Shown here: in pieces, positions 9,137-19,783 of the stretch | Layout of the letters: each line of letters begins with the position of its first letter | Position numbering within the stretch: the stretch's first letter is position 1 | Origin: Bacteroidota bacterium | Lineage (GTDB): Bacteria; Bacteroidota; Bacteroidia; B-17B0; Aurantibacillaceae | Assembly (NCBI GenBank): GCA_021323535.1 | Contig: JAJONO010000009.1 | Coordinates: forward strand, 1-64,000 | Direction of reading: 5' to 3' | DNA length: 64,000 nt | Made by a program: the position numbers and the translations under genes | Notes under the pieces: generated by a model | Told to the model about the DNA's origin: nothing | The model's input: the letters and a program-made list of their open reading frames with translations, nothing else | Databases searched by the model: none

Positions 9137-12100
9137 TATTGAATGTTTTTACTATGTGTTTTTGATTCCTGTATGGTCATAATTCCTTTTTCGGTTTCTT
9201 TCTTCACACGTACAAGGTTTCCCTGGTCGTCGTACTCATAGAACGTAGCGTAATTGTTTGCATCTAACTCGGCAACGTATTTCAGTGAAACCGGATGATA
9301 TACAAATGATTTCATATTACTGCTGTAAGGATGTATCCTGATATCATCGAAGTAGGCATTCTGTCCGCAGGTATTGTTCAGAGTAATATTGATATTGCCC
9401 TGGTAACCCACAGGAATAACAAACGTATATTCTTCTTTTTGCCAGCCGTCAATAACCGAACTTCTTTTCTGGTTTTTGATGGTGAATGGAAAGTTAGCGG
9501 CATCCGTAACAGTGAGTCCCGAATTCACATAACTTACAGGCTGATACCCTGAAGTGGCAATATCCTGTTTCACCCAATAAGAAACCACATAATCGATTCC
9601 CGTCACTAACGAATTAGAAAGACTTACAGGAGAGAATGGATAAATAAAATCGTGGTCGGCCAATACGTAACCACAGTAAGTGTTATTGGCGCCGGTAGAT
9701 TGTTGCACCGCGTGCACTTTTTTGCTAACGCTTGAAACACCGTTATTGGAAACCCGCAGGCTGAACTTGCCTGTGTGCGATGTCGCTGAGTTTAAGGTGG
9801 CCTGCCCTAAGAAAATGCTATGGGCAAAGTTAAAGTGTGGATCTTTGTTGCAGGCTGTAGGATAATATCCGTAATCCTCGAAACCATCATAGGCGATCTC
9901 CCGCAATTGTGCATTGCTGGCCACCGCAACAGGAAGACTTTCATTATATCCGTATACAGCAGAAGAATATCTGCCAAGCGCATCTTTGGTTTCGATCTCA
10001 ACGCCATTCTGGTTGTACTTCGATGTTTCAACTGTATTTGTCCAGTTGTTCGCGTTAAAGGTCCAGTTGTTACCACTATTCGGAGAATACAACGCAGAGA
10101 AGGAATTGAAATAACCATCCTTCCTCGTATCGGTATTTCCTGCACCGCTGATGGTTTGTTTACGTGAAGTAAGATATGCGTAAGAAGTTTTAGGGCGCCA
10201 GTTTCCTTTTAGTCCCATTACAAAAGGGTTCACGGTTTCGCCAGGAAGTTTACCGCATTGGAAACTACTAGCGTTTCCACCACTTGTACATCCGCTTAAT
10301 AAATTATTTAAGCAGGAACAAGTAATTTTTACAGGCATAGTAAAATCAACTATGCTTGAGTTTGTAGTCGGACCAATTTTTAAAGTGGCCATAATGGAAC
10401 TTCCTGAACAATCAGTTTGTGTACCGGAAGCTAATAATGTAGCTGTTTTTGCAGAAGTGTTAGTTGTTGTACTTGCGCCCAGATTCTGAAGGGCTGTAAC
10501 AAGACCAAGTGTATTTGAGGGACTTTGAGTGTAGGTATAAAAATCAAACGTAACATTACATCTCGGATCATCCATCATGAAGAATCCAATAATCTGGTTA
10601 GTGTTTACGAATGGATTTGAAGCCGTCGTACCTGCCCCAGGTCCGGCCCAGCCAACGTACTGTGGGTTACCTGGCCAGAACATAGGTAATGCATTAACAA
10701 GCAGGTTAGTAATACCATAGTTACTATATGTAGGAGCACCTATACAAGTGCCTGATACACAATAACCCGCTTCAAAATTAGGATCAAAATTTCCATTGAT
10801 AGAAGGTGTAAGGGCAGTGTTCACATAAATTGATCCAGGCGAACCATTAACCCACAGAACTGTACCCTGAGAAGGATAAACGCTTTGAGTAATATTACTA
10901 TTCAATACCGCAGGGATGACTCCGCCACTAACACCGTTAAAAAATGCTGATGAATAACTACTACCCTGTACCGATGAATTATTAGGTTTATTCATTAAAT
11001 TTTGCAGAACATTCAATAGTTCAGTTCCTGTTGAACTGATACTACACGAACAACTATTACCCGGCGTATTATAAACAACCCCTTTTGGCATTTGCCATTT
11101 ATCGGAATAAAGCACGCCGCTTGCATTTAAAATTTTTGCAGCGGAACCGCTGATGCTTATTGGCCCCGATGAAGGCAACGGATTTTCTAAACTGGTAAGC
11201 GTTGCCATTTCGTCTGTGATCTTATTCTGGTATGCGGAGCGGATCACTTTTACTTGGGTTGCAGTTGAACCGTTAGTAAGTGCCCCGTTCACATCAATGA
11301 ATGAAACCGTATTTGCTCCAACAGAACACACCCATGCCCGGGTAGCTGTAGTGGAATTTAAAAGCCCCACTTCGTCGCCTACTTTAAGATAGGCAGAGGC
11401 GCCGGTAATTGTAGCAACGTTACCCGACCATCCACCAGTGCCTATGCTAAGCTCAACACCAAGGTTTTTATAGGCTTGGCCCATCATGTCGTAACCCCAA
11501 TGAGCAGGATATTTGAGGCTATACACTTCATCGCTGTATGTGTTTTTCGTTTTGGTCACCAATATATTTCCTGTTTCCGAATCGTAAGCAAGGTTTTCTG
11601 AGTTTACTACTGAACCATTCTCTCTTACTTCGGTGCGTTGTAATATTCCATACTGGTTGATCACTTTTGTGAGAACCGCCGATCTGAATCTGGAAATTTC
11701 GCGGTTAAACGTTGGCCATACAGTTGGCACAACTGCAGGAACAATTCCTGCAAGGAAAATGGACACATTCAGCTGCGCACCTACATGAGTGGTTTTTGTT
11801 TCTGATTCCCTGAAATCGGCAGTGGCATCAAAGTCAACACCAATTTCTTCGTCGCCTACTGTACCATCTTTATAAATCACTTTGCAGGTGTTATCAAGTT
11901 TATTCACACTGTATTTAGCATCGCCATACAGATCGATCTGCGAAGGTTCGCTATAACCACCGTTTTCAGTTTTGTAATAATATCTTACTTCTTTTATCGG
12001 TTGTGTTTTGTTATAAGCATAATCCAGTTCCGCTTTTGGCTTTCCGTGCATGTCATTGGTTTTGATCACGAATCCCTGAGACGTATAAATAAAATCACGG

Positions 12101-15100
12101 CTAAAGATTTTGAGAAGGTTTCCTAAAGGAGGACGGTGCTGTTTTGGAATGATAGGTGTATTTTCAGTGATAGTTGGATAGTCTTTGGCAGTATAGAATT
12201 CGGAAACTTTATATCCATTTCGCTGATCGGTCGGGGCGTTAGTTGGTACAATACTTTCAACTTTCACATTCGAATACCCAACGCCAGGGGAAGGAAAAAA
12301 CGACTCGCCATAAGGACCTTCTGTAAAATAACGGTCATCCGGGGCAAGAAGCGTCCATTTATTACTTCCAAACCATAATGGTTGTTTCATAGAATTTTCT
12401 TCTCCACCGACCATAGGCTCGTAACTGGCTACTCCGGAACTTATGGTCCTTCCGAATTCATCCGTTTTTGTGTACATGTATTTTTGTCCGTATGTAGAAC
12501 TTGCCTGGTAGCCACCGCTCGTTGTCGTCATACTCTGCCAGTTATCAATTAACTCAAGCTGAGATACGCGGCTTCCGCCTCCGAGTTTCTTTCCTGTTCC
12601 GTTGTATAAACGAACCAAAGATTTTCCTGTAATGAATTTTGAACAGTAGTCTTTATCTGCAAGCGCTTTATTAGGATTTTTAAATCCGGTAACCATTGTA
12701 GTCAACGATCCCAAAGCAGCGTTTCCTAATTGTTTTAATGCTTCTTCAGCATCACCTGGCGGACTAAAACTTGCGCCCCACATCGCGTCTCCGTAATTCA
12801 GTCTTCCAAATTGCAGTGCGGCCAGTGCAATGGGATTAATCAGGTCGCCCACATTTTGTCTTTTTATATTTACATTTTTAAGTTTAATATAAGCTTGCCC
12901 TGTACCCGCAATAACACCAGAGTTGTCTCTGTCAATATCTGCGTACCCGCTTACGTATTCATAAAAATCAGCAGGTGTAGCGGTGGATTTTGTAAGGTTG
13001 ACGAGAAATTTAAAATGCATTTTCTTGCTCGTTTCATGCAGGTCCTTCAGATAGTGTTTACGGAACTCCGGAGCGCTCATAGTAGGATCAACGCCATTAA
13101 TAATCAGATAATCGTAATTTGTATAAGACGATCCGCCGTTAGAAAACAGATTTGCTGTACTACCAATAGAGGGAGTGACTGAAACAGAAGGGGCAGATCC
13201 TGTAGAAGACCCCACAACGGCAAACATTTGTCCCGCGGGAAAATTCTGTACATAAGCATAATCATCTGATTCGTAACTTATATTTATTCGTCCGCCTGTT
13301 GGCAAATCTATAGTCTTTAAATGCCAGGCCTGGGCATAGGCATTTTGTAAAGTTGGATTTTGTTCGGTGTATGGAAACTCTCCATTTGAAAGTGTGGAAT
13401 TGGCATAACTATAATTCGCACCGGATTGCTCAGGTTTATAATTTCCCCATCTATCGTACGCTTTCGGATGATATGAAAAATTGTTTGTCCCTTGCGTATA
13501 AGTAAAATCATAACTATTGAATTTTGCACGGTCAGATTTGCCGTACGTAAAATAAACAGATTTCAGTGTTAGCTTACCTGTTGTACCTGTGCCGCTATTA
13601 TAGGTTCCCGGGCACAACTCATTAGATGATCCTGATGTTTCGTAAACAAAGTTTACTATCTTAATAGGTACTTTTACGGTAATCAGAGGGTCCTTGTATT
13701 CAGGTTTGGAATACAATGTTATTTTATCCAGTTTTTTAGAATTCACACCTGATGAACTTGAAACTCCATGTTCTGAACTTACGCCATAAGCATCGGTTCT
13801 GTTGGAAGTTTCGAAAACAGCAATGTAATTTTTTGTTTCAATTTCATTTAAATACCAGAGTTCTTTTTCTCCATATGTATAGCTCGCTGTTTGATCCTGT
13901 GTGTTGGACTTTGAACCCTCATTATAATTTGCAAGTGGATTATTGGCAACTGACGAAACCGATGGCATTCTCCATTTATAAGTAGTCGCACTTCCATTCG
14001 TACTCTTTTTATAATGAAATTTCGTGTAAGTTCCAAGATCATCATCTGTTGGACCATTTCCCGTAAGGTCCATATAGTCTGTAGAGACAACAGCAGTTAA
14101 CAAATAACTGTGTGCGTAAGCCGGAAGTGTGGTTGAACCAAAATTATTATCAATTCCTCTTGCGTTGTTAACGGAGGCGTCAACCGCGTCATATCTGACA
14201 AGACCGTTGCTTTCGAGTGTTTGTCCCGAAACGTTGAAGTTTACTTCCTTCTGATAGGTATTATAGGCAGGCAATCCATAGATATAACGGCTACCGTCTG
14301 TATTCAGAACAGTTACTTCTGCAATGTGGTGCGAATTGGCGTTGCTGGCTGCGATATAAGCTTTGGCAGGATTACTTCCGGCGCAATCTGTAACACCACT
14401 TGACGAATTATAATAATCTTTCTGAAGACCAAAATTCTTTGCATAAGCATAGGTGAGTGTACTGAAGTTCTGATTTCTTTTTTGGCGCGCGGTGTGATAG
14501 TTACTTCCGGATAAAGTAAGCGAGTGCGTTGAAGACGTTGGATTGTCGAACTTTGTAAGGGCTTTTTCGGCTTCTATGTTAGGAGAGTTAGATCCGCTCT
14601 GGTTCAGTTTAATGGCAAAGGCATCGTCTCCACCAAGATCAGCATATAATGAGGAGTTCGCGTTATCCGCTATTTTTTCTCCAACAGCTCTGAAATAATA
14701 CGGTTCATCCAATGGCGAATCCTTTCCTTTGAATTTAAAATAGTCGAGCGACTTATTTTTTTGTGTCCATTTTTTTGTTTTGTTATTTACATCCACTACG
14801 CTTACATTAAGTCCTGCCTTCACTATATCAACAGTACTAAATTCACCTCCGATAGAATAACTATCAGATGTAGTGCCTGCTTCATTGTCAAAAACATGTC
14901 CCACATCATGACGGAAAGGACGAAACGTTCCACCAGAACCCTGGCCGGTTGCATTATAAACATCGTAGGTGAAGTTGGAAACCGGTAAGTTTTTTGTGAA
15001 ACGACTAAAACTGCCATCTTTCTCGCGATTAAAATCCATAAGCGCGCTATTATCATCCTGGCCATTCTGAGCATACATGTAGCCATACGCAGGTAGTTGG

Positions 15101-16149
15101 AGCGAGTGAGTTGCCAGTTTCTGGTTAGAGTAATATCCGCCCAGGCTAAAGTTGATATCTGATCCCTTAATATGTGTACCCAGTTTAAAACTCAGGCTAA
15201 CGCTGTTGTTCTCCATTGGCATATTGATGTGCGGCACATAGGTCTGTAATCCAAAGTTGATACTTCCGCCAGATCCGAGACCTGCTCCTTTTGTACCACC
15301 TCTTACGAGAAGCTCAGGTAAAAAAGCCAAACCTGTTGACATAGAACTATACTTCTCAACATATCTCTGATAACTCGCCGAAAATGATAATTGTTTTAAC
15401 CCCGCTCTTGTGTTAAATGTGCCACCAATGCTTCCTGATCCAGACCGACAAAGTACATCGTTTGAGTTCTCAATATTATCTGAAGTCGATTTACTATAAC
15501 TCAGGTTAGGGCTTATGTCTAACCCGCCGGTAGCGCTTGAGTGAAGTCCAAGACCGGCATCCAGCCTGCCTTTACCCCCTACACCCGCAGAAATACCAGG
15601 AGCCACGCTTAATTCAACGCCATATCCTTTATAATTGTTGTAGTTAACACCAACACCTACTCTGAGAGAAGCTTTATTTTTTTTCTGTTTATCTCCTACT
15701 TTTTTTCCAAATCCGAAAAGCTCAAAATCAACTCCGGCATTAATCCCATAGGTTTGGTTGGGCTTCATATTGAATTCTTTAAGAACAACATCTGTCCCGT
15801 TAAAATCGTCTGGAATTCCACGCATACCCCTTGATATATTTCCTACATTCAGGTTCCAGCCTAATCCGATCCAGCTGGCTTCCTGATCGGTAGATATTCC
15901 AGAGTTATAGGCAATATTAATTGGGTAGCCCCCAACGTCCATCAATGGAATATTATATTTAAAATCTCCTGTGAAAAGGTCCACCATCTCTGACGTAGAA
16001 ACAGGTTCAAAAGATTGAACTTCGGGCGTGGATGGTCCTCCTGTTAAGGCAAGAGCCGAAGTAGGATAAATAATTTCAGTTAACAAGGCAATCAGTAAAT
16101 AAAAACTGATTATCCTACGCGTTCGTGTTTTATACAAAAATCTTAGCAT
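9136..16149 (-). CDS. Giant secreted SpvB/YD-repeat-related protein
   Basis: A complete 2337-residue ORF with a signal peptide ending near residue 35 (LTEIIYPTSALA). The mature N-terminus carries the conserved Bacteroidota block VDLFTGDFKYNIPLMDVGG followed by WIGLGWNLNVG and RGIPDDFNG, which resembles the N-terminal part of SpvB/TcdB-like and RHS-related proteins. Residues about 115-350 are rich in Gly and alternating polar residues and look beta-structured. A Cys-containing section lies in the C-terminal third. The extreme C-terminus has one YD-like motif (YEYDDQGNLVRVKKE). The start lies 4 bases after the lipoprotein stop and the stop overlaps the next ATG. It probably acts outside the cell; a partner role with the second giant (1-8304) is inferred from the operon. 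No toxin domain is visible. Confidence 0.85.
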   Translation of the reverse strand: MLRFLYKTRTRRIISFYLLIALLTEIIYPTSALALTGGPSTPEVQSFEPVSTSEMVDLFTGDFKYNIPLMDVGGYPINIAYNSGISTDQEASWIGLGWNLNVGNISRGMRGIPDDFNGTDVVLKEFNMKPNQTYGINAGVDFELFGFGKKVGDKQKKNKASLRVGVGVNYNNYKGYGVELSVAPGISAGVGGKGRLDAGLGLHSSATGGLDISPNLSYSKSTSDNIENSNDVLCRSGSGSIGGTFNTRAGLKQLSFSASYQRYVEKYSSMSTGLAFLPELLVRGGTKGAGLGSGGSINFGLQTYVPHINMPMENNSVSLSFKLGTHIKGSDINFSLGGYYSNQKLATHSLQLPAYGYMYAQNGQDDNSALMDFNREKDGSFSRFTKNLPVSNFTYDVYNATGQGSGGTFRPFRHDVGHVFDNEAGTTSDSYSIGGEFSTVDIVKAGLNVSVVDVNNKTKKWTQKNKSLDYFKFKGKDSPLDEPYYFRAVGEKIADNANSSLYADLGGDDAFAIKLNQSGSNSPNIEAEKALTKFDNPTSSTHSLTLSGSNYHTARQKRNQNFSTLTYAYAKNFGLQKDYYNSSSGVTDCAGSNPAKAYIAASNANSHHIAEVTVLNTDGSRYIYGLPAYNTYQKEVNFNVSGQTLESNGLVRYDAVDASVNNARGIDNNFGSTTLPAYAHSYLLTAVVSTDYMDLTGNGPTDDDLGTYTKFHYKKSTNGSATTYKWRMPSVSSVANNPLANYNEGSKSNTQDQTASYTYGEKELWYLNEIETKNYIAVFETSNRTDAYGVSSEHGVSSSSGVNSKKLDKITLYSKPEYKDPLITVKVPIKIVNFVYETSGSSNELCPGTYNSGTGTTGKLTLKSVYFTYGKSDRAKFNSYDFTYTQGTNNFSYHPKAYDRWGNYKPEQSGANYSYANSTLSNGEFPYTEQNPTLQNAYAQAWHLKTIDLPTGGRINISYESDDYAYVQNFPAGQMFAVVGSSTGSAPSVSVTPSIGSTANLFSNGGSSYTNYDYLIINGVDPTMSAPEFRKHYLKDLHETSKKMHFKFLVNLTKSTATPADFYEYVSGYADIDRDNSGVIAGTGQAYIKLKNVNIKRQNVGDLINPIALAALQFGRLNYGDAMWGASFSPPGDAEEALKQLGNAALGSLTTMVTGFKNPNKALADKDYCSKFITGKSLVRLYNGTGKKLGGGSRVSQLELIDNWQSMTTTSGGYQASSTYGQKYMYTKTDEFGRTISSGVASYEPMVGGEENSMKQPLWFGSNKWTLLAPDDRYFTEGPYGESFFPSPGVGYSNVKVESIVPTNAPTDQRNGYKVSEFYTAKDYPTITENTPIIPKQHRPPLGNLLKIFSRDFIYTSQGFVIKTNDMHGKPKAELDYAYNKTQPIKEVRYYYKTENGGYSEPSQIDLYGDAKYSVNKLDNTCKVIYKDGTVGDEEIGVDFDATADFRESETKTTHVGAQLNVSIFLAGIVPAVVPTVWPTFNREISRFRSAVLTKVINQYGILQRTEVRENGSVVNSENLAYDSETGNILVTKTKNTYSDEVYSLKYPAHWGYDMMGQAYKNLGVELSIGTGGWSGNVATITGASAYLKVGDEVGLLNSTTATRAWVCSVGANTVSFIDVNGALTNGSTATQVKVIRSAYQNKITDEMATLTSLENPLPSSGPISISGSAAKILNASGVLYSDKWQMPKGVVYNTPGNSCSCSISSTGTELLNVLQNLMNKPNNSSVQGSSYSSAFFNGVSGGVIPAVLNSNITQSVYPSQGTVLWVNGSPGSIYVNTALTPSINGNFDPNFEAGYCVSGTCIGAPTYSNYGITNLLVNALPMFWPGNPQYVGWAGPGAGTTASNPFVNTNQIIGFFMMDDPRCNVTFDFYTYTQSPSNTLGLVTALQNLGASTTTNTSAKTATLLASGTQTDCSGSSIMATLKIGPTTNSSIVDFTMPVKITCSCLNNLLSGCTSGGNASSFQCGKLPGETVNPFVMGLKGNWRPKTSYAYLTSRKQTISGAGNTDTRKDGYFNSFSALYSPNSGNNWTFNANNWTNTVETSKYNQNGVEIETKDALGRYSSAVYGYNESLPVAVASNAQLREIAYDGFEDYGYYPTACNKDPHFNFAHSIFLGQATLNSATSHTGKFSLRVSNNGVSSVSKKVHAVQQSTGANNTYCGYVLADHDFIYPFSPVSLSNSLVTGIDYVVSYWVKQDIATSGYQPVSYVNSGLTVTDAANFPFTIKNQKRSSVIDGWQKEEYTFVIPVGYQGNINITLNNTCGQNAYFDDIRIHPYSSNMKSFVYHPVSLKYVAELDANNYATFYEYDDQGNLVRVKKETEKGIMTIQESKTHSKNIQ

Positions 16150-16153
16150 GGCA

Positions 16154-16729
16154 TTAGCTTGTAAAGTCTTGTTTGTTGATCAGAAAATTAACCTTCCCGA
16201 TATTGAGATAAGTATTATTATAAGAAAATGTAAAATTTTCCCCTGCTGGTTTCCGGAAACCTATAATGAAACGGTTGCTTTTAAGAAGAGAATAATTCCG
16301 TTCAAAAAAATAAATATTGCATGGCATTTCGTTTCCGTCAGCACCGAATATTTTTAAATCGTTCTGCATTCCGAAGAGATAATAGCTTACCAATTCTTCG
16401 TAGTTAACTTTATCGTCGTTTTTATCGTAATACTCGGTAATCTCGGCATTGAAGCCATCTACCAGTATCTCGAATTTAAAACAACAATAATCCTTATACT
16501 CATTTGCCAGCTCTCTGAGCTGATCATCTGAAAGATCCTGATTTTTATAATTAATTTTTACAAGGTCTTCAGTGCCGAGAGGCCGTAACAGGAACTTATA
16601 TTGTTTAATTCTCTTTTTATAAATACCAGCTGTTCCGAAACGATCTTCAGAGTTATTCACTGAAGCAGAATCTTTCATGCATGAAGAAGCAAACAAAAGA
16701 ACAAGTATTGAGCAAATTATCTTTGTCAT
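16154..16729 (-). CDS. Small lipoprotein of the RHS operon
   Basis: A 191-residue protein. I chose the ATG at 16729, not the in-frame one at 16765, because it gives a proper lipoprotein signal (MTKIICSILVLLFASSC, lipobox ASSC) and follows the upstream stop by one base. The mature part is mixed charged and aromatic, with no recognised motif. It is predicted to be anchored in the inner or outer membrane by the acylated Cys. One base separates it from the OmpH-like gene and 4 bases from the giant downstream, so it is co-translated with them. Function unknown. Confidence 0.75.
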   Translation of the reverse strand: MTKIICSILVLLFASSCMKDSASVNNSEDRFGTAGIYKKRIKQYKFLLRPLGTEDLVKINYKNQDLSDDQLRELANEYKDYCCFKFEILVDGFNAEITEYYDKNDDKVNYEELVSYYLFGMQNDLKIFGADGNEMPCNIYFFERNYSLLKSNRFIIGFRKPAGENFTFSYNNTYLNIGKVNFLINKQDFTS

Positions 16730-16730
16730 A

Positions 16731-17249
16731 TTAATTAGTTTTACCGGAATATTTGAGATTAACATATTTCAACACATCATCAGTTACATCGTCAGTTTCG
16801 GAAGCATACATCAGGTTTCCCTGACCTGAGGCTCCGAATAAATAATCATATCCGTTTTCTTTTGCATAGTCTTCAACATACTGATTAAGTTGTTTCCATA
16901 TCTTATCATTGTATTGCTGAAACAAGGCTTCATTTTCTGCATTGAATTGTTCTTCTTTAAGCAAGTACATTTTTTTAAACTCTTCAATTCGTAAAGCATT
17001 TTCATTGTTTGATCCTGAAGTGATTGCCATGCTTTGTATTTTCAATTTAAGACTATCGAGATAGCTCTGTTTGGCCAGATTTATTTTTTTAAGATCCCCT
17101 TCAAGTTCTTTCTTCAACACAAACTCGTCAAACACTTTATTTGTAGTAATGAACCCCAGTTTTTTAGAACCGGTATAACTTTTATAGCCAAGTATAAGCA
17201 CCGCAGCTACTACAATTACAAATAGGAATATATTCAGGCCTTTTTTCAT
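16731..17249 (-). CDS. OmpH/Skp-like periplasmic chaperone
   Basis: A 172-residue protein with an N-terminal hydrophobic segment (residues 5-23) that may be a signal peptide or a membrane anchor. The segment about 30-130 is a charged alpha-helical hairpin, starting GFITTNKVFDEF, which is the OmpH family opening pattern in which the strand leads into long coiled-coil tentacles. The tail closes with a short conserved strand (GYDYLFGASGQGNLMYA). Skp/OmpH proteins hold unfolded outer-membrane proteins in the periplasm. Length fits the family (about 160-170). Its location inside the RHS operon, one base from both neighbours, suggests a dedicated chaperone for the giant proteins; that client assignment is inference. 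Confidence 0.8.
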   Translation of the reverse strand: MKKGLNIFLFVIVVAAVLILGYKSYTGSKKLGFITTNKVFDEFVLKKELEGDLKKINLAKQSYLDSLKLKIQSMAITSGSNNENALRIEEFKKMYLLKEEQFNAENEALFQQYNDKIWKQLNQYVEDYAKENGYDYLFGASGQGNLMYASETDDVTDDVLKYVNLKYSGKTN

Positions 17250-17250
17250 A

Positions 17251-19776
17251 TTAGTTTACTTTTATACGCGCTTGCCACACTTCATTCTTTTCATTTCTGA
17301 TATAAATTCTGTAATAACCGGTAGACAAAGCAGGTGAAATTGTTGTAACGTCGAGCGCAAAACGATTGTCGCCTATTTTTCTGACAAGATTTGGCACCGT
17401 ATAACTGCTTGAATTGTTGTTATCGACAATTGTATAGCTTAAGTTATTTGTATTAGGATTGTAGTATTCTTCTTCAAACATAAAGTAAAATGTTTCATTA
17501 CTGGAACCATTCGGAATAGTGTTGTAATATCCGCCATCCAGTTTTTTCTTGAGAATGGCGTAATGCGTCTGAGCGGAAACAGAATTTACACTTAACGGTA
17601 AGCCAAATGAAGCTCCTAAACGGGCAATTGGAACAACGCCTGCACCGCCTGTGACCGCTTTGACCCTTAAGGTTTGGGCCGCTGTTGCTGCAGCGGTGTG
17701 AAGTACGGTTCCATTTCTGGAAAGAGAATAGGTGCTGCTCGTTCTCTCTATCCTAATAGCATCTCCCTCATTTGCACTTCCGAGGTAATAAAAAGATCCA
17801 CCTGACCATGCATACAAAGCATTCCCTGTTGTGAGATGAAAAGCAAAATCAATATCATACAGGTCGCCAATATTAGCTGCATAGGCTGTATCCAAAAAAC
17901 CAACAAGATAAGACGGAGAAGTATATTCCTGGATAACCAATTCTACCCAACCATTGGTTGACGCTGCTAATTTGTTTATACTTAAAGCTGTTCTGTCGGT
18001 ATACGCTCCAATGCCATTAGACTTTAGTGAATCTGTATTTGCCAACGTTCCATAAAGATTTGTCCATAACATTTTTTTGCCGAGACTATAACGGTACGTA
18101 ACACTATCGCTATAACTATCTTTTACTTTTACTGTATATGAATTTTGAGCAGAGTTGGCTAAATCTCTGGTATTTATACTTCCAGGGGTCCATGTGTAGG
18201 TGTAAGGAGGATAACCACGGGAAATCTTCAGGTAGATATTTCCATTACTACTGCCAAACAAGTTGGCGTGATCAACAAAAGCATTTATTCTGTTTAATCT
18301 TAAAAGCGACACCGTATCCTTAAAACTCGTCCCTATATTCACAAGAGGATCATTGAGGATTTGCGCTTTTACTTTAAGTTTTTTGCCAGGATTTGCAACA
18401 TCAGTATAAGTCGACACGCCATTTATTTTTAATGTAAAAACAGTTCCGGTCCGATCAATAGTAATTACATCGCCTGTTTTGACTATGCCCAAGAGTGTAA
18501 AGCCGCCACTGGAATAGGCATATAAAGCGCTGCCGGTTGTTACGTGCCACGCAAAATCATAATCTACATGCGTGCTTGGAGTGTAAGTGCTGTCAAGAAA
18601 TCCTACAACATATGAAGAAAGAAATGGCTGTGTAACCATTTCGGCCCAACCGTTCGTGTTGGACCAAAGTGTATTTTTTGTTACCGCTGAACGATTTAGA
18701 TAAGAGCCAGTTCCGGTTGATATAACAGAATCGTTTCTTGAAAAAGTCCCATAAAACTCATTCCATAATGCTTTATAACCTAATTTATAAGAATAACTGA
18801 CACTGTCATTACGCGAATCCTTTACTTTTATTGAATATGTATTCTGAGTTTTGTCGTTAAGATCTCGCGTATAAATGCTTCCGGGGTTCCAGTAATATTT
18901 AAAAGGAGGATAGCCATCATTAAGTTTAAGAGTGATATTTCCTAACGAATCAATTCCATCTGTATTTACATGATCAACAGCAACATTAAGATAACTGAGT
19001 TTTTCAAGCGAAAGGGTATCCTGAAAACTTACTCCAATATTTACCAAAGGATCGTTTAACAGCAAACCCTTCACCTTTAATTTTTTATGAAAGAGGGCAA
19101 CATCTGTGTAGGTCACCACTGAATTTACAGACAATGTAAATAAAGTACCAGTTCTTTCCGCTTTAAGAACATCGCCATAATTCACTGTACCCAGCCACGT
19201 AAAATTGCCGGAAGAAAAAGCATATAGATTGTTTCCGGAGGCAACATGAAAAGCAAAATCGTAATCGTTATGATTTCCTAAACTTGCAACAGAGGCGCTA
19301 TCCAGGAAACCAAGTACATAAGGTAATGCCGGATTCTGGTGTATATATTCTACCCAGCCATTTGCATAATTCAATAATGTATTTTTTGTAAGAGCAGTTC
19401 TGTTTACGAATCCACCGACGCCATTCGACATCAACGAATCATTTCTGAACTTCGATCCATAAAAATTCATCCACCTTGTTTTATATCCGACATTGTAATA
19501 GTAATAAACGCTATCCGGTGATGAGTCTTTTACTTTAAGGCGATACTGACTTTTAACTATATTGCTCAGATTTTGTGTTGTCTGCTGCCCAGGACCTTGA
19601 TTCCAGGTATAAGAGTATACTGGCGTGCCACCCGTAGTACTGATGTTGATACCACCCTGATAATCGCTTACCCAAGGTTCGATATGGTCGACTACGGCAT
19701 TTACCTGTATCTGGCCTTTATAACCAGAAAGGCAGCAAAAAGCCAATAATAGCGTTAAGCCTTTAAATAATTTCAT
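17251..19776 (-). CDS. Secreted protein with three long internal repeats (SprB-like motif)
   Basis: An 841-residue protein with a signal peptide (about residues 1-22). It consists of three copies of a module of roughly 230-240 residues followed by a different C-terminal domain of about 90 residues. Each module opens with a SprB-repeat-like strand pattern (GGTPVYSYTW, DGYPPFKYYW, RGYPPYTYTW) and continues with a conserved block (NGWVEYI/NGWAEMV/NGWVELV, YVVGFLDS, ALYAYSSGGF, RTGTVFTL) that looks like a jelly-roll/lectin-type domain. It is probably a surface or matrix protein. The C-terminal segment is a fibronectin-like sandwich, but no clear type IX sorting signal was recognised. It is second in the operon, 7 bases after its upstream neighbour. 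Confidence 0.8.
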   Translation of the reverse strand: MKLFKGLTLLLAFCCLSGYKGQIQVNAVVDHIEPWVSDYQGGINISTTGGTPVYSYTWNQGPGQQTTQNLSNIVKSQYRLKVKDSSPDSVYYYYNVGYKTRWMNFYGSKFRNDSLMSNGVGGFVNRTALTKNTLLNYANGWVEYIHQNPALPYVLGFLDSASVASLGNHNDYDFAFHVASGNNLYAFSSGNFTWLGTVNYGDVLKAERTGTLFTLSVNSVVTYTDVALFHKKLKVKGLLLNDPLVNIGVSFQDTLSLEKLSYLNVAVDHVNTDGIDSLGNITLKLNDGYPPFKYYWNPGSIYTRDLNDKTQNTYSIKVKDSRNDSVSYSYKLGYKALWNEFYGTFSRNDSVISTGTGSYLNRSAVTKNTLWSNTNGWAEMVTQPFLSSYVVGFLDSTYTPSTHVDYDFAWHVTTGSALYAYSSGGFTLLGIVKTGDVITIDRTGTVFTLKINGVSTYTDVANPGKKLKVKAQILNDPLVNIGTSFKDTVSLLRLNRINAFVDHANLFGSSNGNIYLKISRGYPPYTYTWTPGSINTRDLANSAQNSYTVKVKDSYSDSVTYRYSLGKKMLWTNLYGTLANTDSLKSNGIGAYTDRTALSINKLAASTNGWVELVIQEYTSPSYLVGFLDTAYAANIGDLYDIDFAFHLTTGNALYAWSGGSFYYLGSANEGDAIRIERTSSTYSLSRNGTVLHTAAATAAQTLRVKAVTGGAGVVPIARLGASFGLPLSVNSVSAQTHYAILKKKLDGGYYNTIPNGSSNETFYFMFEEEYYNPNTNNLSYTIVDNNNSSSYTVPNLVRKIGDNRFALDVTTISPALSTGYYRIYIRNEKNEVWQARIKVN

Positions 19777-19783
19777 GATTATA

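Noticed and set aside
9331-15086. Open frames opposite the 2337-residue giant
   Set aside because: They have no family features and lie antisense to a gene with a clear signal peptide and conserved blocks.
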